From Bradyrhizobium sp. LTSP885 (GTDB lineage Bacteria; Pseudomonadota; Alphaproteobacteria; Rhizobiales; Xanthobacteraceae), in assembly GCF_000938305.1 (NCBI RefSeq), contig NZ_JYMT01000020.1:77098-141097 (forward strand): 64,000 nt of DNA. Reading direction: 5' to 3'. Shown here piece after piece: positions 36,571 through 45,805 of the stretch. Both the position numbers and the translations under genes were made by a program. A model generated the notes under the pieces. The model was not told the origin of the DNA, searched no databases, and saw only the letters and a list, made by a program, of their open reading frames with translations. Each line of letters starts with the position of its first letter. Position 1 is the first letter of the stretch.

Positions 36571-37794
36571 ATGGACGGGCACGCGCGCGAGCTGGCTGAC
36601 GGGTTCGACCTGGCACATCTGACGCCGGAGTTCTACGCCAACCCCTACCCGACCTATCGTGCATTGCGGGAGACCGCGCCGGTCAAGCTTCTGCCGAACG
36701 GCTGTTACTTCCTGACCCGCTACGACGATCTCGTCACCGCCTACAAGAACACCAAAACGTTCTCGTCGGACAAGAGGAAGGAGTTCTTGCCCAAATACGG
36801 CAACTCCCTGCTCTACGAACACCACACCACGAGCCTCGTGTTCAACGATCCGCCGGCGCACACCCGCGTGCGGCGACTGATCATGGGCGCGCTGTCGCCG
36901 CGCGCGATCGCCGGCATGGAGGGCGACCTGATCGCGCTGGTGGACTCCCTGCTCGACCGCATCGCCACAAAAGACCGGTTCGAGCTGATCGGCGATTTCG
37001 CCTCCGCGATTCCCGTCGAGGTGATCGGCAATCTGCTCGACGTGCCGCACGACGCGCGCGAGCCCTTGCGCGACTGGTCGCTGGCGATCCTGGGCGCTCT
37101 GGAGCCCGTGATCAGCCAGGAGGCGTTCGAGCGCGGCAACAATGCCGTGAAGGACTTCCTCGCCTATCTCGAAATCCTGGTCGAACACCGCCGAGCAAAA
37201 CCGGGCAATCCCGAGCGCGACGTCCTGACCCGACTGATCCAGGGCGAGGACAATGGCGAGCGGCTGACCGCGAAGGAGCTCTTGCACAATTGCATCTTCC
37301 TGCTCAATGCCGGCCACGAGACCACGACCAATCTGATCGGCAACGGGCTCGTGACCCTGTTGGACTTCCCGGAACAGAAGAAGCGCCTGATTGAGCAGCC
37401 CGACCTGATCAAGGCCGCGGTCGAGGAAATGCTGCGCTATGAAAGCTCGAACCAGCTCGGCAACCGCATGGCCGTCGAGGACATCGAGCTCAGCGGCGTC
37501 AAGCTGTCGGCGGGCACGCTGGTCACGCTGTGCATCGGCGCCGCCAACCGCGATGGCGCGCAATTTCCCGACGCTGAAAGTTTCGACGTCGCGCGCACGC
37601 CGAACCGCCATCTCGCCTTCGGCACCGGCGCACATCAATGCGCAGGGATGGCGCTGGCGCGGCTCGAGGGCGCGGTCGCGATCTCACGCTTCCTCAAGCG
37701 CTTTCCGAATTATGCGCGCGATGGCGAGCCGGTGCGCGGCGGCCGCGTCCGCTTCCGCGGCTTTCTCAGCGTGCCGTGCCGGCGCGAGGCGTGA
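36571..37794 (+). CDS. cytochrome P450 (class I bacterial type)
   Basis: 407-residue soluble P450. It has the I-helix motif AGHETTT, ExxR in EEMLRYESS and the heme signature FGTGAHQCAG with ligand Cys357. It has no fused reductase, so it needs a ferredoxin and a ferredoxin reductase; the only candidate reductase in the window is at 52996-54216 and no ferredoxin gene is seen. ATG at 36571 is preferred over a TTG at 36535. It is followed 4 bases later by a potassium channel gene. The substrate is unknown. Confidence 0.92.
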   Translation: MDGHARELADGFDLAHLTPEFYANPYPTYRALRETAPVKLLPNGCYFLTRYDDLVTAYKNTKTFSSDKRKEFLPKYGNSLLYEHHTTSLVFNDPPAHTRVRRLIMGALSPRAIAGMEGDLIALVDSLLDRIATKDRFELIGDFASAIPVEVIGNLLDVPHDAREPLRDWSLAILGALEPVISQEAFERGNNAVKDFLAYLEILVEHRRAKPGNPERDVLTRLIQGEDNGERLTAKELLHNCIFLLNAGHETTTNLIGNGLVTLLDFPEQKKRLIEQPDLIKAAVEEMLRYESSNQLGNRMAVEDIELSGVKLSAGTLVTLCIGAANRDGAQFPDAESFDVARTPNRHLAFGTGAHQCAGMALARLEGAVAISRFLKRFPNYARDGEPVRGGRVRFRGFLSVPCRREA

Positions 37795-37798
37795 TCCG

Positions 37799-38476
37799 AT
37801 GAGCGTCGAGCAACTGCGCCAGCGCTGGGGCGATTCACTGCTGACAGTGCTGACCGGGGTGATCCTGGTCATGATGTTCGTGGTGGCGCCGCTGCAGGCG
37901 CTCGGGCTGTTCGAATTCCAGGTGTTCGAACTGTTGCTGGCGATCTTCCTGGTCGGCGGCGTCTTCCTGATGTCGGGCAGCGCGCTCGCCGTCGTCGCGA
38001 TGCTGGTTGCGCTGGCGATGATCGTGGTCGGCGCTATCTTGAGGATTCGTTCGCCCTCGATCCTCGATCTCAACCTGTTCGCCGGCTCCTGGCTGATCGT
38101 CGGCGTCACCATGGCCGTGACGGTGGCGCGCGCGACCTTCGCGCCGGGGCGCGTCACCTATCACCGCGTGATCGGTGCCGTCCTACTCTATCTCACGGTC
38201 GCGGTGATCTTCGCGGCGCTCTACACCTTCATCGGCACGCTGGTACCATCAGCCTTTTCCGGCATGAAGGTCGAGGACAGCCCCAAGCTCGCAAGCCAGC
38301 TGATCTATTTCTCGTTCGCCACGCTGACGACGACAGGCTATGGCGACGTCGCGCCGCTGCACCCGATTGCGCGCAGCCTGTGCAATGTCGAGGCGATCTT
38401 CGGCCAGCTCTATCCCGCAACGCTGCTGGCGCGGCTGGTCACGCTGGAGCTCGCGCACCGGGATCAGGATTCGTGA
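37799..38476 (+). CDS. potassium channel family protein
   Basis: 225-residue membrane protein with about five N-terminal helices, then a pore loop carrying the K+ selectivity filter TTTGYGD (in FATLTTTGYGDVAP) and a last helix. There is no arginine-rich voltage sensor and no cytoplasmic RCK domain. The gene starts 4 bases after the P450 stop, so the two are probably co-transcribed, an odd pairing. A longer frame from 37439 is only the shadow of the P450 gene. Confidence 0.88.
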   Translation: MSVEQLRQRWGDSLLTVLTGVILVMMFVVAPLQALGLFEFQVFELLLAIFLVGGVFLMSGSALAVVAMLVALAMIVVGAILRIRSPSILDLNLFAGSWLIVGVTMAVTVARATFAPGRVTYHRVIGAVLLYLTVAVIFAALYTFIGTLVPSAFSGMKVEDSPKLASQLIYFSFATLTTTGYGDVAPLHPIARSLCNVEAIFGQLYPATLLARLVTLELAHRDQDS

Positions 38477-38615
38477 CCCGCAAGGATGCTGACTGGATGG
38501 AGCGAATTTGGTTCGCAGCCATCCTTTAAGCCAAGCGGGCCGATCCCCAAATCAGCTATAATGCGATCAGGCCACACCACCTGGTGCCGGCCCGCCACAA
38601 CTGGAGTGACGACAC

Positions 38616-39830
38616 ATGCGTCCGCCAGTCACCGATTTCATCACACGGGAAGCGCAGTTCGGCGCCCAGAACTACGCGCCGCTCGGCGTCGTACTATCGC
38701 GCGGCGAAGGCGTTTGGGTTTGGGACACTGATGGCAACCGCTACCTCGATTGCCTGTCGGCCTATTCAGCGGTCAATCAGGGCCACTGCCATCCGAAGAT
38801 CCTCGCCGCCATGGTCGAGCAGGCCGGACGGCTGACCCTGACCTCGCGCGCCTTCCACAACGACCAGCTCGCCCCGTTCTACGAGGAACTCGCCGCACTG
38901 ACTGGTTCCCACAAGGTGCTGCCGATGAACAGCGGCGCCGAGGCGGTGGAGAGCGCGATCAAATCGGTGCGCAAATGGGGCTACGAGGTCAAGGGCGTGC
39001 CTGACGGCGAGGCCGAGATCATCGTCTGCGCCGATAATTTCCACGGACGCACGCTTGCGATCGTCGGCTTCAGCACTGATCCTGCAACTCGCGCGCATTT
39101 CGGGCCGTTCGCGCCGGGCTTCAGGATCATTCCGTTCGGCGACGCCAAGGCGCTGCAAGACGCCATCACGCCGAACACCGTCGCATTCCTGGTCGAGCCG
39201 ATCCAGGGCGAAGCCGGGGTCGTCATTCCGCCAGCAGGCTATTTCACCCACGTCCGCGAACTCTGCACCCGCAATGACGTGATGCTGATCCTCGACGAGA
39301 TCCAGACCGGGCTAGGCCGCACCGGAAAACTGCTGGCGGAGCAGCACGAGGGTATTGAGGCCGACGTCACGCTGCTCGGCAAGGCGCTGTCCGGTGGCTT
39401 CTATCCGGTCTCGGCGGTGCTTTCCAACAACGAGGTCCTCGGCACGCTGAAGCCCGGCCAGCACGGCTCGACCTTCGGCGGCAACCCGCTCGCCTGCGCG
39501 GTGGCACGCGCGGCGCTGCGCGTGCTGGTTGGCGAAGGCATGATCGAGAACGCAGCCACCGAGGGCGCGCGCTTCCTCGACGGCCTGCAGAGCATCCGCG
39601 CCAACACGGTCCGCGAGGTGCGCGGCCGCGGGCTGATGCTCGCGGTCGAGCTTCACCCCGAGGCCGGCCCCGCCCGCCGCTACTGCGAGGCGCTGCGCGA
39701 GAGCGGTATCCTCGCCAAGGACACCCATGATCACACCATCCGCATCGCCCCGCCGCTCGTGATCACGCACGATCAGGTCGATTGGGCGCTGGAGCGGATC
39801 GATGCCGCGCTGAAGCGGGATTTCTCGTGA
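38616..39830 (+). CDS. rocD: ornithine--oxo-acid aminotransferase
   Basis: 404-residue PLP-dependent class-III aminotransferase that turns ornithine and 2-oxoglutarate into glutamate semialdehyde and glutamate in arginine catabolism. It begins [39 protein letters not shown], has the loop [12 protein letters not shown] and [23 protein letters not shown] before the PLP site, and Lys in [29 protein letters not shown] contacts follow. This matches the OAT branch closely. It stands alone with no arginase beside it. Confidence 0.94.
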   Translation: MRPPVTDFITREAQFGAQNYAPLGVVLSRGEGVWVWDTDGNRYLDCLSAYSAVNQGHCHPKILAAMVEQAGRLTLTSRAFHNDQLAPFYEELAALTGSHKVLPMNSGAEAVESAIKSVRKWGYEVKGVPDGEAEIIVCADNFHGRTLAIVGFSTDPATRAHFGPFAPGFRIIPFGDAKALQDAITPNTVAFLVEPIQGEAGVVIPPAGYFTHVRELCTRNDVMLILDEIQTGLGRTGKLLAEQHEGIEADVTLLGKALSGGFYPVSAVLSNNEVLGTLKPGQHGSTFGGNPLACAVARAALRVLVGEGMIENAATEGARFLDGLQSIRANTVREVRGRGLMLAVELHPEAGPARRYCEALRESGILAKDTHDHTIRIAPPLVITHDQVDWALERIDAALKRDFS

Positions 39831-39913
39831 CGGCGGAACATGTGAGGTGGGCAGTAACGGCAATCCGAGCGTCGCGCGGCCAAAGTCGCGAGCTGACGTG
39901 AGCGGTCGGACGG

Positions 39914-41059
39914 CTATCTGAAGCGCAAGTTCGCACGCGAGAGCTGGCTGATCGAGGAACATCCCATCAGCCGCATGTCCCGCACCAGCTCCGCCTGCAG
40001 GAGACCAAGCGCCCGCTCGACTCCGGCCTCGCCGGCGGATGCCAGCGGATAGAGATAGAAGCGTCCGAGGCCGACGGCCTTGGCGCCCAGCGACAGTGCC
40101 TTCAGCACATGGCTGCCGCGCTTGATGCCGCCGTCCATCATCACATCGATCCGGTCGCCCACGGCATCGACGATCTCGGCCAGCTGATCGAACGCCGCCC
40201 GCGAGCCGTCGAGTTGCCGGCCGCCGTGGTTGGACAGAATGATGCCGGTGCAGCCGATCTCAACCGCGCGTTTGGCATCCTCAACCGACATCACGCCCTT
40301 CAGGCAGAACTGGCCATTCCACTGCCGGACCATTTCGGCGACGTCGTCCCATGTCATGGCCGGATCGAGCATTTCCGTGAAATACCGCCCGATCGACATG
40401 GCACCGCCGCTCATGTCGACATGCTCGTCGAGTTGCGGCAGCTTGAAGCTTTCATGGGTCATGTAATTGATGGCCCACGCCGGCTTGATGGCGAATTGAA
40501 GCATACCGCCGAGCGTGAGCCGGAACGGAATCGAAAAGCCGGTGCGCAGGTCGCGCTCGCGGTTGCCGCCGGTGATGCTGTCGACGGTCAACATCATCAC
40601 GTCGACACCGGCTTGCTTGGCGCGTTGCATCATCGCGAAGTTCAGACCGCGATCCCGGTGGAAATAGAACTGATAAACCTGCGGTGTATCGTGCGCCTTG
40701 CGTAATTCCTCCAGGCTCACGGTACCAAGGGAGGAGACGCCAAACATCGTGCCGTATTTCGAGGCTGCGGCAGCGACGGCCCGTTCGCCCTGATGATGAA
40801 ACAGGCGCTGCAGCGCGGTCGGCGAACAGTAGAATGGCGTTGCGAGCTTCTGCCCCATCACGGTGACCGAGAGATCGACCTTCTCCACACCGCGCAGGAC
40901 ATTGGGCACCAGGTCGCAACGTTCAAAGCTCGCGGTGTTCTGCCGAAGCGTCGCCTCATCGTCCGCGCCCCCGTCGATATAATCAAAGATCGGCCCGGGA
41001 AGCCGCCGCCGCGCCAGTTCGCGGAAGTCATGGAAATTGTGGCAATCGCTCAAACGCAT
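39914..41059 (-). CDS. FMN-dependent alpha-hydroxy-acid dehydrogenase/oxidase (LldD-like)
   Basis: 381-residue TIM-barrel flavoprotein of the L-lactate dehydrogenase/glycolate oxidase/mandelate dehydrogenase family. It has N-terminal FDYIDGGADDEATLRQN, YCSPTALQRLFHHQGE, and the active-site signature SNHGGRQLDGS with the base His and substrate-binding Arg. MMDGGIKRGSHVLKALSLGAKAVGLGR binds the FMN phosphate. The substrate cannot be told within the family. It lies 115 bases after the catabolic operon on the same strand and may belong to it. Confidence 0.9.
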   Translation of the reverse strand: MRLSDCHNFHDFRELARRRLPGPIFDYIDGGADDEATLRQNTASFERCDLVPNVLRGVEKVDLSVTVMGQKLATPFYCSPTALQRLFHHQGERAVAAAASKYGTMFGVSSLGTVSLEELRKAHDTPQVYQFYFHRDRGLNFAMMQRAKQAGVDVMMLTVDSITGGNRERDLRTGFSIPFRLTLGGMLQFAIKPAWAINYMTHESFKLPQLDEHVDMSGGAMSIGRYFTEMLDPAMTWDDVAEMVRQWNGQFCLKGVMSVEDAKRAVEIGCTGIILSNHGGRQLDGSRAAFDQLAEIVDAVGDRIDVMMDGGIKRGSHVLKALSLGAKAVGLGRFYLYPLASAGEAGVERALGLLQAELVRDMRLMGCSSISQLSRANLRFR

Positions 41060-41174
41060 GTCGTGCTCCGAAGGTCCGGACCGCGGAGTTCAACCGGCTC
41101 TCTTGTGCCGCTCACACCCACAGCACCCGGAATAACGGGCATGCGTCGCCTTGTCCACCGAACGAGTCGTTGGT

Positions 41175-42038
41175 TCAAACCACCGAGCGGTGTCGCTCGA
41201 TGCAGGTCCGCAATACCTCGTCGATCGGCCGGTCCCACCAGTCATTCGAAAAGATCTCGATCTCCGAATAGCCGGCAAAGCCCTGCGCCTCGACTGCGGA
41301 GCGCACCGATTTGATGTCGATCACGCCGTCGCCCATCATGCCGCGGTCGTTGAGGATGTCCCTGGTCGGCACCAGCCAGTCGCAGACATGGAACGCGAGC
41401 AGACGATCCTTTCCGGCGCGTGCGATCTGGATCATCAACTCCGGATCCCACCAGATGTGATAGACGTCGAGCGCGACGCCGAGCGCGCCGGTCCTGTCAG
41501 GATCGAGCGCGTCGCAGATGTCGAGTGCGTGTTTTGTGGTGTTGACGCAGGCGCGGTCCGCGGCATAGGTCGGATGGAGCGGCTCGATCGCGAGCGGAAG
41601 CTTCGCCTGTTTTGCATACTCCAGCATCTCCGCGATGCCGTCGTGCACCTGATTGCGCGCCGTCGCGATGTCCTTTGATGCCGCGCTACCCGGCCGCGAA
41701 TATTGCGGCAGGCCGCCGACCACGAGAACGATGCAAGGCGCGCCCAGCGCCTTCGCCTCGTCGACCGCGCGGCGGTTGTCGTCGCGGGCCTCGATCCGAT
41801 GCGTGGTATCAGCCGTAAACATACCGCCGCGGCAATAACCGGAGAGATCGAGCCCGGCGTCCTTGACCGCGCGGACGGCGCGCTCGAGGCCAACGCTTGC
41901 GACCTGGTCGCGCCAGGGATCGATGGCACGGATGCCGTGACGCGCGCAGGCCTCGATGATCTCAACGAGATCGCCCTGCTTGCGGACGGTTGCCGTGTTC
42001 AGCGACAGCCAGCGGTGGTCGTTCGAAAAATCGCGCAT
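41175..42038 (-). CDS. sugar phosphate isomerase/epimerase (xylose-isomerase-like TIM barrel)
   Basis: 287-residue AP-endonuclease-2-type TIM barrel. The four metal ligands are visible as Glu in AIEPLHP, Asp in ALDVYHIWW, His in LAFHVCDW and Glu in SEIEIFS. The family includes sugar epimerases, IolE-type dehydratases and 3-keto-glycoside cleaving enzymes. The start at 42038 shares its A with the upstream TGA stop (TGATG). It is the last tightly coupled gene of the catabolic operon. It probably isomerises, dehydrates or cleaves the oxidised sugar product. Confidence 0.85.
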   Translation of the reverse strand: MRDFSNDHRWLSLNTATVRKQGDLVEIIEACARHGIRAIDPWRDQVASVGLERAVRAVKDAGLDLSGYCRGGMFTADTTHRIEARDDNRRAVDEAKALGAPCIVLVVGGLPQYSRPGSAASKDIATARNQVHDGIAEMLEYAKQAKLPLAIEPLHPTYAADRACVNTTKHALDICDALDPDRTGALGVALDVYHIWWDPELMIQIARAGKDRLLAFHVCDWLVPTRDILNDRGMMGDGVIDIKSVRSAVEAQGFAGYSEIEIFSNDWWDRPIDEVLRTCIERHRSVV

Positions 42039-43231
42039 CAGGGTTCGATACCGCGTGTCGCCAGGATCGTCGTCATCCGGCGCGTTGCAATCTCAGGGTT
42101 GGCGAGCAGTCCCGCCTTGTCGGCGAGCCGGAACAACTCGGCCAGATGGAGCGTCGAGCGCGCGCTCTCCTGTCCCCCGACCATCGTGAAATGATCCTGG
42201 TGGCCGTTGAGATAGGCCATGAACACGATGCCGGTCTTATAGAAGCGCGTCGGCGCCCTGAAGATGTGGCGCGACAGCGGCACCGTTGGTCCCAGCACGT
42301 CGTGGAAGCCGGCCTCATCGCCGGCCGCCAGCCGCGACAGCGCGTAGGACGCCGCCGGCGCGATCGCGTCGAAAATGCCGAGCAGCGCGTGCGAATATCC
42401 CTTGTCGTCGCCGGCGATCAGTTCGGCATAGTTGAAATCGTCGCCGGTATACATCTTGACCCGCGCATCGAGCCGCCGGCGCATGTCGATCTCGCGCTGC
42501 TTGTCGAGCAGCGAGACCTTGACGCCGTCGACCTTGGCCGCATTGGCGTTGATGATGGTGACGGCAGTGTCCATCGCCTTGTCGAGATCGGCGGTGCCCC
42601 AATAGCCCGCGAGCGCGGGATCGAACATGTCACCGAGCCAGTGGATGATCACGGGCTCGCGGACCTGCGACAGCACGCGGTCATAAACCCTGGCGTAATC
42701 CTCGGCACTCTTGCCGAGTTTTGCGAGTGCGCGCGACGCCATCAGGATGATGCGGCCGCCGGCCTTCTCGACCGCTGCGATCTGCTCCTCATAGGCCCGG
42801 ATCACATCGTCGATGCTTTTCGCATCTTCCACCGCGAGGTGGTCGGTGCCTGCACCGGAAAACACCAGCGCGTTGCCTTTCGCCTTTGCCGCCTTCACCG
42901 AACGCTGGATCAATTCGAGCGAGGTCGGCCAGTCGAGCCCCATGCCGCGCTGCGCGGTATCCATGGCCTCAGCGACGCCGAGGCCGAGGTCCCAGACATG
43001 CTCGCGGAATGCGATGGTCCGGTCCCAGTCGACTGCCGCCGTCAGCCACGGATCGACGTCGGCGCGCGGATCGGTCGCCACATGCGCGGCGGAAAACGCA
43101 ACGCGGTTCAGCGTGCCCTCGAGCTTTGCCGGAAACGTCCGCGACGCCGCAAGGCGATAGGTCTCGAGGCCTCCATCAGCGGTCGGCAGTTTCAGCGACA
43201 ATGAAGACATCGGCAGGACTGGCTTGTTCAT
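42038..43231 (-). CDS. DUF993 / dihydrodipicolinate-synthase-like protein
   Basis: 397-residue protein of the DUF993 type, related to the class I aldolase TIM barrel of dihydrodipicolinate synthase. It has KAKGNALVFSGAGTDHL, the YARVYDRVLSQVREPVIIHWLGDMFDPALAGYWG segment and VDGVKVSLLDKQ with a lysine in the strand where DHDPS carries its Schiff-base lysine. The reaction is unknown. A GAGGAGG site precedes the ATG at 43231. The gene is stop/start coupled to the TIM-barrel gene and lies 10 bases after the Gfo/Idh/MocA gene. Confidence 0.82.
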   Translation of the reverse strand: MNKPVLPMSSLSLKLPTADGGLETYRLAASRTFPAKLEGTLNRVAFSAAHVATDPRADVDPWLTAAVDWDRTIAFREHVWDLGLGVAEAMDTAQRGMGLDWPTSLELIQRSVKAAKAKGNALVFSGAGTDHLAVEDAKSIDDVIRAYEEQIAAVEKAGGRIILMASRALAKLGKSAEDYARVYDRVLSQVREPVIIHWLGDMFDPALAGYWGTADLDKAMDTAVTIINANAAKVDGVKVSLLDKQREIDMRRRLDARVKMYTGDDFNYAELIAGDDKGYSHALLGIFDAIAPAASYALSRLAAGDEAGFHDVLGPTVPLSRHIFRAPTRFYKTGIVFMAYLNGHQDHFTMVGGQESARSTLHLAELFRLADKAGLLANPEIATRRMTTILATRGIEP

Positions 43232-43241
43232 GGTGTCCTCC

Positions 43242-44393
43242 TCAGACCACGATCGGCGCGACGTCGATCCAGCGCCGCTCCTTCCAGCTCTTCAGCGCGC
43301 ATTCGGCGAGCTGAACGCCCTTGGCGCCTTCGAGCAATGTGTATTTGTAGGGCGCATCCTCGCAGACATGGCGGATGAACATCTCCCACTGCTCCTTGAA
43401 GCCGTTGTCGTAGACGACGTTCTCCGGCAGCTTCTGCCAGTCGCCGTAGAAATCATGCAGCCGCTTCTCGTCCGGATTCCACACCGGCCGTGGCGTCGCC
43501 TGGCGCGCCTGGATCACACAGTCGGTGAGGCCGGCGACCGCCGAGCCGTGGGTGCCGTCGACCTGGAAGGTGACGAGGTCATCGCGATAGACCCGCGTCA
43601 CCCAGCTCATGTTGATATGGGCGATCACGCCGCCCTTGAGCTTGAAGGTGGCATAGGCTGAGTCGTCCGCCGTCGCCTTGTAGGACTTGCCCTTCTCGTC
43701 AAAGCGCTCGGGGATATCGGTGTTGCCGATGCAGACTACGCTCTCGACCTCGCCAAACAAATTGTCGAGCACGTAGCGCCAGTGGCAAACCATATCGAGG
43801 ATGATACCGCCGCCGTCCTCGGTACGGTAATTCCACGACGGCCGCTGCGCCTCCTGCCAGCCGCCCTCGAACACCCAGTAACCGAACTCGCCGCGCACCG
43901 AGAGCATGCGGCCGAAGAATCCGGAGTCGCGTAGGAAGGCGAGCTTCTTCAACCCCGGCAGGAACAACTTGTCCTGCACCGTGCCGTGCTTGAGGCCTTT
44001 TGAATTCGCAAGCTTCACCACCGCGACCGCCTCTTCCAGATTGGTCGCGATTGGCTTCTCGCAATAGACATGCTTGCCGGCATTGATCGCCTTGGTCAGC
44101 AGCGACGGCCGCGCCTGCGTGGTCGCGGCGTCGAAGAACACAGTGTCGCCCTTGTCTGATAGTGCCCGGTCGAGATCGGTGGTGTGGCGCTCGATGTTGA
44201 AGCGTTTTGCCAGTACAGCGACCTTCTCGGCGTCGCGGCCGACCAGGATCGGATCGGGCATGATGCGGTCACCGTTCGCAAGCTGTACTCCGCCCTGCTC
44301 GCGGATCGCGACGATCGAGCGGATCAGATGCTGGTTGAGCCCCATCCGGCCGGTGACGCCGTTCATGATCAGGCCGAGGCGTTGGGTTGTCAT
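43242..44393 (-). CDS. Gfo/Idh/MocA family NAD(P)-dependent oxidoreductase
   Basis: 383-residue dehydrogenase with an N-terminal Rossmann domain (IMNGVTGRMGLNQHLI, an atypical glycine loop). The catalytic EKP motif is in VYCEKPIATNLEEAV, and the C-terminal substrate domain has GGGIILDMVCHWRYVLD carrying the usual Asp-x3-His pair. Such enzymes oxidise sugars, inositols or their derivatives. ATG at 44393 overlaps the stop of the enolase-type gene as ATGA. It is probably the oxidation step of the operon's pathway. Confidence 0.88.
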   Translation of the reverse strand: MTTQRLGLIMNGVTGRMGLNQHLIRSIVAIREQGGVQLANGDRIMPDPILVGRDAEKVAVLAKRFNIERHTTDLDRALSDKGDTVFFDAATTQARPSLLTKAINAGKHVYCEKPIATNLEEAVAVVKLANSKGLKHGTVQDKLFLPGLKKLAFLRDSGFFGRMLSVRGEFGYWVFEGGWQEAQRPSWNYRTEDGGGIILDMVCHWRYVLDNLFGEVESVVCIGNTDIPERFDEKGKSYKATADDSAYATFKLKGGVIAHINMSWVTRVYRDDLVTFQVDGTHGSAVAGLTDCVIQARQATPRPVWNPDEKRLHDFYGDWQKLPENVVYDNGFKEQWEMFIRHVCEDAPYKYTLLEGAKGVQLAECALKSWKERRWIDVAPIVV

Positions 44394-45793
44394 AGTGCTT
44401 GCTCCTGGAAAACGCGTTGTGTTGGCCGCTGCAGCGGCTGCATGGTGGGCCAGTCCGGATGAACCGAACTGGCAAAACCCGGGGCGATCAGCGATCCCGT
44501 CAGGAGATCGCCGTCATGGATCGCGAGGCGGACCTTGCCGCCGGCGCGCGTGTAGAGATCGGGATGTGCGGCGAGGAAGGCATCGGCCTCGCTCGCCGGG
44601 GTCTCGGCAAAGCCGTCGACATAATGGTGCCCGTTGCGCTCGGCATGGGTCACGCCGATCAGGGCGCCGAGCGCGAGATCCTGCTGCACCGCGAGCCCGG
44701 CCTGGCAGGTCAGATCCTCGCCGCTGACGAAATACGGGCCGCCATCCCCGCTCCATGCTGCCGCGCGGGTCGCGTTGATGATCGATTTGTAGAGGCCTTT
44801 GCAGGATTTCGAGGAGATGCCGCGATAGCCGAGCGCGCGCGCCGCGGGAAATGCGTCGTAGGAATCGTCGGCTTCGTCGATGATGATATTGCGCGCGGCG
44901 AGCCGGCCGAGCGGCGATGTTTTGGTGATGTCGCGCGGCATCGGCTGCTCGATATAGAGCAGGTTCGAGGCGATCGGCGCCAGCGCCACGTCGTGATCCA
45001 GCCGGTCGACCAGCGCATTCAGCGCGGCCAAATCCGCATACTGCTCGTTGGCGTCGAGCGTCACCTTGATGGCGTAAGGCAGCGTCGCCAACTCCTTGCC
45101 GATTCCCGCCAGCCGCGCCGCGTCATGCACGGGATCGCCGTTCAGCTTGAGCTTGAAATAGCGCGCCCCGGAATTCTCCTTCGGGTCCGCGACACCGCCC
45201 TCGCCTTCGATCCTGTCGTCCATTCCGACCGTATGCCTGACCGCGACGCGCTCGAGTCGCTTGCGCGTCGCGAGGAAGCGCGCAATCGCTGAAACATCGA
45301 GATCAAGCAATAGCCGCGCGTCGAGCCCCACGATGTTGGCGGTCATGCCGTCAAAAAAGCTCACACCGGCCACGCGCAACAGCGCATCCAGGATCGCCTT
45401 GTCGATTTCCGCGGGACCAAAGGCCGCGGCAAGCGGCGGGATGTCCTCCTTGGCGCAGGCCGCGACCTGCGCACCGATGCAAGCCGCATGCAGACCGAAC
45501 GCCGTGTCAAATCCCTTGTTCGCCAGATAGAGCCCGCGCGCAATCAGCAGCGAGCGGCGGAGTTCATCGATTGTCTCATCCGGCGTCAGCTCCGGCCGCT
45601 TGTCGAACCATTTGGGCGCCAGCAGTTCGGCGCTGGCGCCGGTCGCACGGCCCTTGCCCTCCACCTCGATCTCGACCCGCACGAACATTTGCGTTGCCGC
45701 GCTCATGGTCACCGCGCCAAAGCGGAACGGCCGTGCGAAAATGACCGGACGTTCAAAAAAGGCGATATCTCTGACAGTGAGGCGAAGCGGCAT
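44390..45793 (-). CDS. enolase-superfamily protein (mandelate racemase/muconate lactonizing-like)
   Basis: 467-residue protein with an enolase-type barrel. The candidate residues, in order, are KLK in ARYFKLKLNGD, Asp in KVTLDANEQY, Glu in LYIEQPM, an acidic DEADDSY and Lys in GISSKSCKG. The KxK with a later Lys matches the MLE arrangement more than mandelate racemase. It is about 90 residues longer than usual members and carries HHYVDGF and a C-terminal extension. The reaction may be epimerisation, cycloisomerisation or dehydration of an acid. It lies 12 bases after the ATPase gene. Confidence 0.75.
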   Translation of the reverse strand: MPLRLTVRDIAFFERPVIFARPFRFGAVTMSAATQMFVRVEIEVEGKGRATGASAELLAPKWFDKRPELTPDETIDELRRSLLIARGLYLANKGFDTAFGLHAACIGAQVAACAKEDIPPLAAAFGPAEIDKAILDALLRVAGVSFFDGMTANIVGLDARLLLDLDVSAIARFLATRKRLERVAVRHTVGMDDRIEGEGGVADPKENSGARYFKLKLNGDPVHDAARLAGIGKELATLPYAIKVTLDANEQYADLAALNALVDRLDHDVALAPIASNLLYIEQPMPRDITKTSPLGRLAARNIIIDEADDSYDAFPAARALGYRGISSKSCKGLYKSIINATRAAAWSGDGGPYFVSGEDLTCQAGLAVQQDLALGALIGVTHAERNGHHYVDGFAETPASEADAFLAAHPDLYTRAGGKVRLAIHDGDLLTGSLIAPGFASSVHPDWPTMQPLQRPTQRVFQEQAL

Positions 45794-45805
45794 CGAAGGT
45801 CTGGC

